The notes: generated by a model not told the origin, from the letters alone. Numbered from the stretch's first letter, positions 33,175-40,453 are shown. The stretch is 48,470 bases of DNA from Gammaproteobacteria bacterium (GCA_028284465.1 JANQRR010000043.1:1-48470); one strand, 5' to 3'. Made by a program: numbers and translations.

Positions 33175-34637
33175 TATATATCACACACTTCGTTAGAAGA
33201 TTGGAGTTTAACATCAATAGTGTCAGCGTCTAAAATAAGATCGTAAGCAGCTTTTTCAATCATTTCAGGACCAAATGCATACGCATCAATATGATCATCA
33301 TCATTATCTTTTTTAGACGGATTAAATTCTAAAAATTCAACAGTTAGCGTATAATCACCATCATTCAGTGCATATTCCTTAGCTTTAATCATAGCAGCTA
33401 AACCAGCTAATCGTTGAACTTTTCTGATTGTACTTGTCAATGCATGGAATTCTAAATGGGTAACATGTTTAATCTCAGCTAAATAATTAAACACATATTG
33501 CAACGAAGCTTGATATGCCACGGCTTCAATACCAATATGCACAATGTTCCATCGAGTAGCAAATTCTACAATCATATCGAATAGAATAATGGGGTCAAGA
33601 CCTGTATGACCTTCATACTCAACACACTGCCATCTATCTTCTTCGAATGCATGAACTGCAATAACTGTTTTATGTGCCCATGTTTTATCGCTAATAGCTA
33701 AATCGACTGTAATGAACCCGGCTGTGTGATTACCAGGCTGAATCTCAGGTCTATAGTATATCTGATCTGGTCTAATTAATCCGCTACCTGCACCCATTGG
33801 TAGATTCATCATTTCAGCAAACCATGAATCTACTTTTCCAATCGAGACATATTCGCGGAAATCAAGAATAAGTTTATCTCTTGGCCAAGCATCTGGCCAT
33901 AATGATGTGCCGTCACTAAGCAAACAACCAAATCTCATAGAATGCCAAAATTCAGATTCGCAATGTTCTTTTAATAAACATTTATTAGAAATCATATTGC
34001 CAAGTTGTATAATCTTATATCCAAATTTATCTAAACATTTCTTAAATGGCCCATAAAACCAATCTTTTAATTTATTGTATAACTGTTCGTCAGCTATATT
34101 ATCATTATCTTCCAAATCATCTACAACAGCTACTTGAGGACGTTGATTATCTATATTCATTCCGCGTATTTGTTGTCCTGCCCCCATCGCCCGAAGAATA
34201 CATTTCTTACCTGCAAGCGTAAATACATAAAACCCTTTACCTTCTTGCCGTATATGCCAATCAATTTCTCCAAATACAGCTCGGCAATTATCAGATTCAA
34301 GAAAGTTAATTATATCTAAACATGCTGAAACAGCAATCGTTGATGTATTGGATAAGTACACAACGAACCGAAAATCAGAAAATAAGAAATACCATATGCA
34401 AGCAAGTTTTGCAAGCGTAGTTTTAGCATGATCTCTAGGAATAGCACAAACAAATTGTGTAATCTCTTCTGAAATCATCTTCGAAAAAACAACTATATGA
34501 AAAAATGGAACAGGAAATGTCAATTCATCTTGTAAAAAGAAATTGATCAAAAATTTCGGATTAGTTTTAAGCGTATGTCTAATATCTTCAATACTAGCTT
34601 GAACTGGAGACAATTCTTGTACTTGGGGTTCTGCCAT
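33174..34637 (-). CDS. terL: terminase large subunit
   Basis: The 487-residue protein has an ATPase and a nuclease domain. The Walker A-like motif is PRDHAKTT (residues 67-74, K72). Walker B is VAVVDDLED with D173/D174. RNase H-like nuclease residues are D312 in ITVDLAIS, E371 in IGIEAVAY and D451 in DDHIDAYAFG. It translocates DNA into the prohead and cuts it. It is the second gene of the leftward arm and TAATG-coupled to both neighbours. The catalytic set is complete. Confidence 0.92.
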   Translation of the reverse strand: MAEPQVQELSPVQASIEDIRHTLKTNPKFLINFFLQDELTFPVPFFHIVVFSKMISEEITQFVCAIPRDHAKTTLAKLACIWYFLFSDFRFVVYLSNTSTIAVSACLDIINFLESDNCRAVFGEIDWHIRQEGKGFYVFTLAGKKCILRAMGAGQQIRGMNIDNQRPQVAVVDDLEDNDNIADEQLYNKLKDWFYGPFKKCLDKFGYKIIQLGNMISNKCLLKEHCESEFWHSMRFGCLLSDGTSLWPDAWPRDKLILDFREYVSIGKVDSWFAEMMNLPMGAGSGLIRPDQIYYRPEIQPGNHTAGFITVDLAISDKTWAHKTVIAVHAFEEDRWQCVEYEGHTGLDPIILFDMIVEFATRWNIVHIGIEAVAYQASLQYVFNYLAEIKHVTHLEFHALTSTIRKVQRLAGLAAMIKAKEYALNDGDYTLTVEFLEFNPSKKDNDDDHIDAYAFGPEMIEKAAYDLILDADTIDVKLQSSNEVCDI

Positions 34638-35215
34638 TATTCATCCATAGTAAATTTATCTCTTGCAAATGAAATCTCCAAACTTTCACCTTCAACGTGA
34701 TCAGGCATCAATAATCTCTCAGCATCCTGTGGAGACATAAAATTCTGAGTCTTTTTACCTTCAAACAATTCAGCATTATGAGTTTGTTCAGTTATCAAAT
34801 TATTTTGGTTATTAATCTGATTAATATATGTCGTATTAAGATGAATAACAGCACGCGCGCCAGCATTTTGCGGAGTGATTGTCTGATTAGTTTTCAACCC
34901 GCGACGATTTGACTTATTAGCAACTGCCGCAGCTTTTAATGCAAATTCCGGGTCTTTAGTCCAAGCTAATTGTTCAAGAACTGTCTTCAAACCAATCTGC
35001 TCAACCTTATCCCAAGCTTCATTCATAGTCTGAATATTATCAAATTGATTATAAGACAACGAAGCTTGTAATTTGACAAACTCGGGCATTAACTTAATAC
35101 GATTAAGTTCCTCCAACTCGACATCGCAAACCAACGTAATCTCTTCGTCAGTTGCGTTATAATGAATCATACGGGCTATCTTTTCCAGCAAAGCTTGGCC
35201 CGGATTATTATCCAT
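34637..35215 (-). CDS. putative terminase small subunit (192 aa)
   Basis: This is the first gene of the leftward virion operon, preceding TerL with a TAATG overlap. Its N-terminal 45 residues have a helix-turn-helix-like pattern (ALLEKIARMIHYNATDEEIT). Helices follow that are typical of oligomerising small terminases (EQLAWTKDPEFALKAAAVA). The end is acidic (LEISFARDKFTMDE). It would bind the packaging site. Sequence similarity to known TerS was not checked. No strong ribosome site precedes ATG 35215 (weak GGTGG). Confidence 0.65.
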   Translation of the reverse strand: MDNNPGQALLEKIARMIHYNATDEEITLVCDVELEELNRIKLMPEFVKLQASLSYNQFDNIQTMNEAWDKVEQIGLKTVLEQLAWTKDPEFALKAAAVANKSNRRGLKTNQTITPQNAGARAVIHLNTTYINQINNQNNLITEQTHNAELFEGKKTQNFMSPQDAERLLMPDHVEGESLEISFARDKFTMDE

Positions 35216-35271
35216 ATTTTGCCACCAAAACTTTCATAACTCTAACAAAAAATTCCCCATTTGTTTCGCAT

Positions 35272-35300
35272 ATTTTACCAAAATTTCCCCAAAATGTCAA
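35272..35300 (-). promoter_or_regulatory. sigma70-type promoter of the virion operon
   Basis: On the leftward strand TTGACA (complement of 35295-35300) and TAAAAT (complement of 35272-35277) are spaced by exactly 17 bases. Transcription would begin near 35265 and run through TerS/TerL. Host RNA polymerase is likely the user because no phage polymerase gene is seen. Confidence 0.8.
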
Positions 35301-35401
35301 ATGTTATAAATCTGTTATAATCTCTACCAAAACATTTTCGGATTTTTATATTTTCCTGGGAATAATGTGAGTGAGAGTATTTATACACGGGGCCCCAAAT
35401 C

Positions 35402-35426
35402 AAAAAAAATGGGGGTAAGTACCCCC
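35402..35426 (-). terminator. terminator after the small leftward gene
   Basis: GGGGGT (35411-35416) and ACCCCC (35421-35426) form a stem with a four-base loop. Eight As at 35402-35409 give a U-tract on the leftward RNA. It ends the single-gene unit of 35447-35656 and lies upstream of the virion promoter. Confidence 0.85.
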
Positions 35427-35446
35427 TTAGTTTATATTCGATGAGA

Positions 35447-35656
35447 TTATCTGTTTGTTACCCGATCGAATAGTTGTTCGTAAAGATCAACCATTGATTT
35501 ATGATAAGCTTGCTTGTAATCATCTTGTATTTCGATAGCTGTTTGCAACTCACGCTTATGATATGCTTTCATTGCGGTTGCAATCAATGCTACACGTTCA
35601 TTGCTACATTTAAGCATAACATCGCCAAGTGCGTCAAGCTCAAATTCCATATTCAT
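35447..35656 (-). CDS. small helical protein in its own transcription unit (67-69 aa)
   Basis: An AAGGAG site lies three bases before ATG 35656 and nine before ATG 35650, so the second ATG (67 aa) is the better start. The protein is helical (RVALIATAMKAYHKRELQTA, then QDDYKQAYHKSMVDLYEQ). It has two tandem promoters and its own terminator, which suggests high or early expression. It could be a small regulator or anti-host protein. No family is recognised. Confidence 0.65.
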   Translation of the reverse strand: MNMEFELDALGDVMLKCSNERVALIATAMKAYHKRELQTAIEIQDDYKQAYHKSMVDLYEQLFDRVTNR

Positions 35657-35683
35657 TTACTCCTTGGTTGATTGATTGTGATA

Positions 35684-35727
35684 GATACTCATTTGTTTGT
35701 TGCATTTGTTTGATACAAACGAGTATC
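35684..35727 (-). promoter_or_regulatory. stem-loop at the predicted mRNA 5' end
   Basis: GATACTC (35684-35690) and GAGTATC (35721-35727) pair, then after one mismatch TTTGT (35692-35696) pairs with ACAAA (35715-35719). The predicted start of transcription from the nearer promoter is at about 35727, so the RNA would begin with this hairpin. 5'-terminal hairpins often protect mRNA. Confidence 0.6.
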
Positions 35728-35733
35728 TTAAAT

Positions 35734-35762
35734 ACTCTAACTTTCCCCGTTTGAAATGTCAA
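35734..35762 (-). promoter_or_regulatory. sigma70-type promoter P2 of the small leftward gene
   Basis: TTGACA (complement of 35757-35762) and TAGAGT (complement of 35734-35739) are spaced by 17 bases on the leftward strand. It would start the 35447-35656 transcript near 35727. Confidence 0.7.
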
Positions 35763-35828
35763 GTTAAAAGATGAAATCTTTAGCATTTAAATCAGCAGAT
35801 GTAATTTGTTTGATTGAATGACATTTAG

Positions 35829-35857
35829 ATTATAGCATAAAAGATTTGATTTGTCAA
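35829..35857 (-). promoter_or_regulatory. consensus sigma70 promoter P1 of the small leftward gene
   Basis: TTGACA (complement of 35852-35857) and TATAAT (complement of 35829-35834) with a 17-base spacer match the bacterial consensus fully. It lies immediately after the terminator of the next upstream gene and feeds the 35447-35656 gene. Confidence 0.88.
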
Positions 35858-35862
35858 GAGGA

Positions 35863-35895
35863 CAAAAAAAATAAGCCCAGCGATTAAACTGGGCT
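35863..35895 (-). terminator. terminator after the acidic-tail protein gene
   Basis: AGCCCAG (35874-35880) and CTGGGCT (35889-35895) form a 7-bp stem with an 8-base loop. The As at 35863-35872 give a nearly pure U-tract on the leftward strand. It ends the 35927-36745 unit. Confidence 0.88.
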
Positions 35896-35926
35896 CGGAA
35901 GTTTGAGGGAGATGAGTTTGGATTGA

Positions 35927-36745
35927 TTAGGCTGCAAGCTCTTCAAAATCAGAGAAGTCAGTGTCAATATCCATATCATCGACTTTTTGATCTCGTGTTT
36001 CAAGCCAGTTTTCGAGAACTGCAGGATCAAGGCCTTTATCACGTGCCCGCTTGATCATGACATTGATAATGAGTTCCCATTTCTCTTGCGGAATCTTACC
36101 GCCGAACTGGCTTTCAGCAAATGCAGCAGATTGTAGGCATTGCTTCAAGATATTGGTGGTCATGTATTTGATGCCCTTCTTTTTAAGAGCAGATACCATT
36201 TCAGGTGCAAGTTCTGTGAAGGTTTTGAGGCTCTCTTTCCCACGAGCAGATGTTATGAATTCCTTCACACTGAATGGAAGCTTGTTCATCATGCCATCTT
36301 TTGATGATCGTGCAGCGTTGCCAAGCTTTGTGAAGAATGCAGTTGTGAGAGTGTCACGCACGAATTTGGTGCCATCGTCAGTTGTGAGGATTACGTCAGG
36401 ATCAGGTACCGCAGCGATAACAACTCGTGTGATAACATTGCCTTGCTCGCCACCAGTTTGCTTGCCAACTGGAATTACACCAAGGCCGTAACCATCATCT
36501 CCACCGAATTGGTAATCTTTTGGAAAGTTGGTGACGATTTTCGAATCACGGAATTGATTGGCTTCCGTGCCACGCACACCGGGGATTGCATTGATAGCTG
36601 CGATGTATGCGTTACCAAATTCTTGAATTTCATCCGGCGCAAAGTATTTACGTTTCACGTCATTAAGCGAGGCGAATGTGATCACAGATTGTTCGGCTGC
36701 GTTTGCAGCTTGATCAGTATTTTCGATTACTGTGGTATCAGACAT
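35927..36745 (-). CDS. unknown protein with acidic C-terminal tail, possibly DNA-binding (272 aa)
   Basis: The start is ATG 36745 with an AAAGGAA site. An in-frame start at 36832 lies in the promoter -35 box and is not used. The core is mixed alpha/beta (VITFASLNDVKRKYF, QGNVITRVVIAAVPDPDVIL) with a helical C-terminal half. It ends in an acidic, aromatic tail (DDMDIDTDFSDFEELAA) like those of single-stranded DNA-binding proteins such as T7 gp2.5. The unit has a strong promoter and terminator of its own. A role as SSB or other abundant early protein is inferred only. Confidence 0.65.
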   Translation of the reverse strand: MSDTTVIENTDQAANAAEQSVITFASLNDVKRKYFAPDEIQEFGNAYIAAINAIPGVRGTEANQFRDSKIVTNFPKDYQFGGDDGYGLGVIPVGKQTGGEQGNVITRVVIAAVPDPDVILTTDDGTKFVRDTLTTAFFTKLGNAARSSKDGMMNKLPFSVKEFITSARGKESLKTFTELAPEMVSALKKKGIKYMTTNILKQCLQSAAFAESQFGGKIPQEKWELIINVMIKRARDKGLDPAVLENWLETRDQKVDDMDIDTDFSDFEELAA

Positions 36746-36759
36746 TTTGTTTCCTTTCG

Positions 36760-36789
36760 GTTGGTGGATTGGTGGATTACTTTTCCAAC
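36760..36789 (-). promoter_or_regulatory. leader hairpin with CCACCA-repeat loop
   Basis: On the leftward RNA GTTGG (complement of 36785-36789) can pair with CCAAC (complement of 36760-36764). The loop then contains two AATCCACCA-type units (complement of 36765-36784). The structure ends just before the ribosome site of the 272-aa gene. The stem is only 5 bp, so this is tentative. Confidence 0.4.
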
Positions 36790-36803
36790 TGATTAGTAGA
36801 GTT

Positions 36804-36832
36804 ATTTTACAAAAGATAGATAAAGCTGTCAA
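36804..36832 (-). promoter_or_regulatory. sigma70-type promoter of the acidic-tail protein
   Basis: TTGACA (complement of 36827-36832) and TAAAAT (complement of 36804-36809) are separated by 17 bases on the leftward strand. The boxes match those of the virion promoter at 35272-35300 exactly. Confidence 0.8.
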
Positions 36833-37270
36833 GCATTTTTTTGTGATTGAGCTATATTTTTTTATCGTTCAACGTCGATTTGAAGCTGATTGATATCTTT
36901 TAATAAGGGTACGTGATTTTATCTTTTGATCGAAACATTTCATAACGTAACTTATTTCCTAACAATAACAAACGAATTCGAGGATATGGGGGTGGATGCG
37001 AAATGGCATTTAGTTGTGTATGAATAGATTGTAGGTAAGGATGTAGTTTAGAAGATTATTAAATTTATAAATTTTGAGATAACCCCCTATATGAATAACC
37101 ATCATTGGATGACACCTAATTACATCACTCATTAACTATTAAATGGCATTTGGAAACATATTCGAGGGGGCAAGATTTGAAAATTTGACGTTATTTGTTA
37201 TGAAATGTTATGTTAGTGAAATGTTAGGATTGTTTCTAACAAAAAAGTTCATTGACAGTGAATTTAGTTC
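36833..37270. other. divergent control region without a clear gene
   Basis: No long ORF is present here. The stretch holds AAATGGCATTT twice (37001-37011, 37141-37151) and ATTCGAGG twice (36976, 37160). GTTATGAAATGT occurs at 37197 with its inverted copy at 36935-36946. Clustered TGTTA-type repeats at 37197-37228 face an inverted CTAACA at 37236. A 14-bp AT palindrome (AAATTTATAAATTT) is at 37061-37074. It may contain operators or the replication origin. Two short ORFs (36986, 13 codons; 37143, about 43 codons) are possible but weak. Confidence 0.6.
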
Positions 37271-37299
37271 TTGACTTTTGAGTCTTTATATGCTATGGT
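37271..37299 (+). promoter_or_regulatory. rightward sigma70-type promoter with extended -10
   Basis: TTGACT at 37271-37276, a 17-base spacer, and TATGGT at 37294-37299 preceded by TGC (an extended -10). The -35 block CTTGACTTTT is shared with the promoter at 45041. It starts the rightward arm near 37306. Confidence 0.78.
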
Positions 37300-37320
37300 G
37301 ATTTGAATAGTGAGAATAGT

Positions 37321-37349
37321 AGTTAATCAACCAACCAACCGGATTAATT
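37321..37349 (+). promoter_or_regulatory. leader hairpin with CAACCAACCAACC loop
   Basis: AGTTAAT (37321-37327) pairs with ATTAATT (37343-37349) with one G-U pair. The loop CAACCAACCAACCGG (37328-37342) is fully exposed. The gene at 37353 follows after three bases and has no Shine-Dalgarno sequence, so the hairpin probably affects its translation. The loop is complementary to a loop at 5745-5755. Confidence 0.55.
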
Positions 37350-37352
37350 ATT

Positions 37353-38348
37353 ATGGCCAAACATATCACAAAAGATGAGAAAGTAACCGGTTATGCTGCT
37401 CGCGTAACGGATTTGCTTGTTAATATTCAGAATGATAAAATCGATGAGAGTATACAATTCATTCTGAATAATATCAAACGTATTAATAATAATAATATTG
37501 ATGATTGTAAGGTTTATTGCAATAAAACAGGTAAGCATATTACATCTATTTCGATTACAGATTTTAAATATCTCGTATCAATGCATGGATTTGATAAGGC
37601 TAAAGAAATTCTACAGATTACATCATTGCAATATACTGATCCACTTTGGCTTTTCACCGATGGAGAAAGATTGGATTATCTTAAAGCTTTTGATCCAATA
37701 GGTTATTGCATTTATGCAGCGAGTAGAGTTTATAACACACAGTATATAACTGAAAATATTATTAGAAAAGATAGTAAATTTGAAAAGAAATTTAAACTTG
37801 CGCGTCATGAGTTTATTGTACAACTTCGTAAACAATTAGATAGTCAAGCAATTGATAAATCAGAATTAAATAAGCTGAATGAATTAATGAGTAGATATCT
37901 GCAGCTAATTCATACAGGCAAAGCTAAGTCATTTATTCAATTCTCAGAAGTTGATCCGAATAAGCTAACAATAGAAATAATGGAAACTGACATTATTGCA
38001 AATATAAAATCAATAATCAAGTACTATCAAAAAACTGGGTTAATCAAACCAAACATGACTGCAGCCGATGTTATACATATCAAATCTAAACTAAAAGGCT
38101 ATAGCAATTTCCGCACACAACAAAGTGTTAAAGGTATCACAGACACAGACATCTATTTCCAAGAACTTGGAGAAGCATTTATTGATTTCTCAATTCCAGG
38201 TATAAAAACAACTATGATTACAGTTGGCTATGCTGATCAATCTGAATGGCATCAAGAACAGAAGAAAAAGGCTGAACAACAAGCAATCAAATCACAACTT
38301 CACACCACTGGTCAACCTCTTGTTCTCAATTTCGTACAGAAAGATTAA
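37353..38348 (+). CDS. first rightward gene, unknown protein (331 aa)
   Basis: ATG 37353 follows a hairpin leader without a clear ribosome site. The protein is mostly helical and Lys/Asn/Ile-rich (TDLLVNIQNDKIDESIQFIL, KFEKKFKLARHEFIVQLRKQ). A moderately beta region lies around IDFSIPGIKTTMITVGYAD. It ends in a Gln/Lys-rich tail. No known motif is visible. As the first gene of the rightward arm it is probably expressed early. It may be an early regulator or replication factor, but this is only inferred. Confidence 0.65.
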   Translation: MAKHITKDEKVTGYAARVTDLLVNIQNDKIDESIQFILNNIKRINNNNIDDCKVYCNKTGKHITSISITDFKYLVSMHGFDKAKEILQITSLQYTDPLWLFTDGERLDYLKAFDPIGYCIYAASRVYNTQYITENIIRKDSKFEKKFKLARHEFIVQLRKQLDSQAIDKSELNKLNELMSRYLQLIHTGKAKSFIQFSEVDPNKLTIEIMETDIIANIKSIIKYYQKTGLIKPNMTAADVIHIKSKLKGYSNFRTQQSVKGITDTDIYFQELGEAFIDFSIPGIKTTMITVGYADQSEWHQEQKKKAEQQAIKSQLHTTGQPLVLNFVQKD

Positions 38349-38350
38349 TT

Positions 38351-38803
38351 ATGCAATTGATTGGTAATGTAAATACATTCATGTTTAATCATTTTGGAGC
38401 TATTGACCGCAGAAAATATGTACAACAATTAGTCACACTTAGAAACAGCAACGAAGCAATTGTCAGCTTATTAATGAGTATCAAAGTCTATAAATCAAAT
38501 AAAATAAAATCAGCGCTTGGATACGCCTATTTGAAACGAGATGAAATTAGATTACACCCAGGGTTATTTGATCAAGATGATATCCTTTACACAGAATTAG
38601 AAGCTACATTTATTCATGAATTATGTCATCATGCTGTATGGAAAATATATGGAAATGTAGACTCTCATGGCATTGAATGGAAATATACTATGTGGCATCT
38701 CGGACATGAACCTGAAGTCACGCACAATGCACCAACGAGAAAATATAGACAAAGAAAGTTCAATCGCGATGTTGAAGAAATTCTTGAACAGTTATCTTTT
38801 TGA
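38351..38803 (+). CDS. SprT-like zinc metalloprotease domain protein (150 aa)
   Basis: The HExxH motif is H89-E90-L-C-H93 in TFIHELCHHAVW. A later HGIEW (H106) could be the third zinc ligand, as in SprT/Spartan proteins. The protein is only 150 residues. It lacks the C-terminal zinc ribbon of cellular SprT; its basic end (RKYRQRKFNRDVEE) may contact DNA. Spartan-like proteases cut DNA-bound proteins. In a phage this might clear the host nucleoid or protein blocks at forks, which is inference. Confidence 0.7.
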   Translation: MQLIGNVNTFMFNHFGAIDRRKYVQQLVTLRNSNEAIVSLLMSIKVYKSNKIKSALGYAYLKRDEIRLHPGLFDQDDILYTELEATFIHELCHHAVWKIYGNVDSHGIEWKYTMWHLGHEPEVTHNAPTRKYRQRKFNRDVEEILEQLSF

Positions 38804-38812
38804 GGATTAGTT

Positions 38813-39298
38813 ATGAACATATTCGTACTCGATACTGATCCAAAACATGCAGCAATCTACCATTGTGATAAACATGTACCAAAAATGATTGTAGAAACTG
38901 CACAAATGATGTGTACAGCACATAGAATTCAAGACGTGAATAAAACACATTCAAAACGGCTATACAAAGCTACTCATATAAATCATCCATGCACAAGATG
39001 GGTACGCGAAAACACAGCAAATTACGATTGGACAGTTCAATTATTAGGCTATTTGCTAATTGAATATACTAAACGGTTCAAAAAAACTCATAAAACATAT
39101 AATATCTATGCTAAAATATTCTCTCCACCAAACAATATGCAAAAATCATATGAACGAACACCATTTGTGCAATGTATGCCAAATGAATATAAATTAGTTG
39201 ATACAACCTTAGCTTACCGTGCTTATTATATAGTCGAAAAAGCACGTTTTGCTAAATGGGAACGTGGAACTGAACAACCTTATTGGTGGCCAAAATGA
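38813..39298 (+). CDS. phage protein with DxDPKHAA / CDKHVPKM motifs, possible DNA glycosylase-like
   Basis: It starts MNIFVLDTDPKHAAIYHCDK, followed by HVPKMIVETAQMMCTAHR and NHPCTRWVRENTANYDW. This is a recognisable uncharacterised phage family with conserved His, Cys and Lys residues near the N-terminus. Some relatives are labelled pyrimidine-dimer glycosylase-like, although I cannot confirm that from the sequence. ATG 38813 has a GAGGA site. It may act on DNA damage or nucleotides. Confidence 0.6.
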   Translation: MNIFVLDTDPKHAAIYHCDKHVPKMIVETAQMMCTAHRIQDVNKTHSKRLYKATHINHPCTRWVRENTANYDWTVQLLGYLLIEYTKRFKKTHKTYNIYAKIFSPPNNMQKSYERTPFVQCMPNEYKLVDTTLAYRAYYIVEKARFAKWERGTEQPYWWPK

Positions 39299-39567
39299 CT
39301 CCAGAGATTAAACAAAAGTGGATTGAATTGCTGCGATCTGGTGAGATTGAACAGTGTAGGAATTATTATGTATTAGATTGGGATAAGTCTAAAAAGCCAC
39401 AATATTGCGCATTAGGAGTTTTAAATTATTTAGTTCAAGATCAAACGGATAAAGATTGTGAACAACAATTAACAGAAGATGAATCATTAAAAATCCTTGG
39501 ACTAAATGACATTTCAAAATTATCCTTTCCACAAATCGCAGACTGGATTGAGAAGAATATACAATGA
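39295..39567 (+). CDS. small paralogue A: KWIELLRSG / ALGVL family (90 aa)
   Basis: ATG 39295 overlaps the previous stop (ATGA). The protein shares its order of motifs with the next gene: KQKWIELLRSGE, then YCALGVLNYL, and a C-terminal FPQIADWIEKNIQ. This is a phage family with a cysteine-leucine-glycine core that I know as uncharacterised. The two adjacent genes look like a tandem duplication. Function unknown. Confidence 0.65.
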   Translation: MTPEIKQKWIELLRSGEIEQCRNYYVLDWDKSKKPQYCALGVLNYLVQDQTDKDCEQQLTEDESLKILGLNDISKLSFPQIADWIEKNIQ

Positions 39568-39890
39568 AACAAAAATACAAACAACCTTGGATTGACGCGC
39601 TAAGAAGTGGTAAATATAAGCAAGGACAGTATAGACTATATAATGAAGACCAAGATACTTATTGCTGCTTAGGTGTGTTATGTAAAATAAATAATCTTGA
39701 ATCATATAAAAATGAATCTGATTTAGAAACATACTTTAGATTTAATATCAGATCAAGTTCAGTAGGTTTACCTGTTTTATTCAGTAAAAAAATAAATATT
39801 ACACCAATGCAAGAAGCTAAATTAACATCTATGAATGATAGTTACATATCATTTGAAGAAATAGCTAATTGGATTGAGCAAAATCTATGA
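39564..39890 (+). CDS. small paralogue B: PWIDALRSG / CCLGVL family (108 aa)
   Basis: ATG 39564 overlaps the stop of paralogue A (ATGA). Motifs line up one by one: PWIDALRSGKY, YCCLGVLCKI and FEEIANWIEQNL. It is 18 residues longer, mainly from a middle insertion near residues 55-75. Divergence is considerable, so the duplication is not recent. Function unknown. Confidence 0.65.
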   Translation: MKQKYKQPWIDALRSGKYKQGQYRLYNEDQDTYCCLGVLCKINNLESYKNESDLETYFRFNIRSSSVGLPVLFSKKINITPMQEAKLTSMNDSYISFEEIANWIEQNL

Positions 39891-40453
39891 TTGACAATAG
39901 ATGGAACGATCTAGCTTTCGACGCTGACATTGATCATCAATATCTATGCACAGCTATTGAATTACCCGGACTTTGCCTAGATGAATTAGATGATGTTTGC
40001 GACGGTGCTAATTCAAATGATCATCAAGGGTTTGCAGGGCAACATACACGAAATGGCAAATTACTTGCTGCTAAAACATTAGCGGGTTATAAATGGCAAC
40101 CACATGATGTTAGATGGTTAAAAAAGACAATTCCTCACTATATGAATACTCAATTAGATTGGGTTGATAAGAAACAGTTCAGTATAGGAATTTTATACTG
40201 GGAATATGTATCTAAAATTAATCGAGCAATGTTTGTATTAGAACAAACCTTAAATACAATTAATGGATTAATAATCTGGCGAAATGATACTGCAATAATT
40301 GGATACTATAAAACTTTTCCACTTGATAATATTAAACAAAAAGACTATAATTTTATGGCTAGTTTACAAATTGCTGCTAAGAAAAACAAAGCTACAAGTA
40401 AACAAGTCTATTGGATGAAAAAGATGATGCAAAAATATTGGGGGAAGATATGA
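39887..40453 (+). CDS. unknown protein (188 aa)
   Basis: ATG 39887 overlaps the previous stop. The first 50 residues are acidic and have two cysteines (LPGLCLDELDDVCDGAN). The middle contains WQPHDVRWLKKTIPHYM, and the end is basic and helical (KKNKATSKQVYWMKKMMQKY), which suggests nucleic acid contact. No catalytic pattern is clear. It belongs to the tightly packed early rightward genes. Confidence 0.55.
   Translation: MIDNRWNDLAFDADIDHQYLCTAIELPGLCLDELDDVCDGANSNDHQGFAGQHTRNGKLLAAKTLAGYKWQPHDVRWLKKTIPHYMNTQLDWVDKKQFSIGILYWEYVSKINRAMFVLEQTLNTINGLIIWRNDTAIIGYYKTFPLDNIKQKDYNFMASLQIAAKKNKATSKQVYWMKKMMQKYWGKI

Noticed and set aside
36746..36832. N-terminal extension of the 272-aa protein to a start at 36832
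   Set aside because: The extension overlaps the promoter boxes and has no ribosome site. ATG 36745 has a good one.
37185..37213. Second rightward promoter TTGACG-17-TTATGT
   Set aside because: The -10 box is poor, and the better promoter lies 86 bases downstream. Kept only as a remote possibility.
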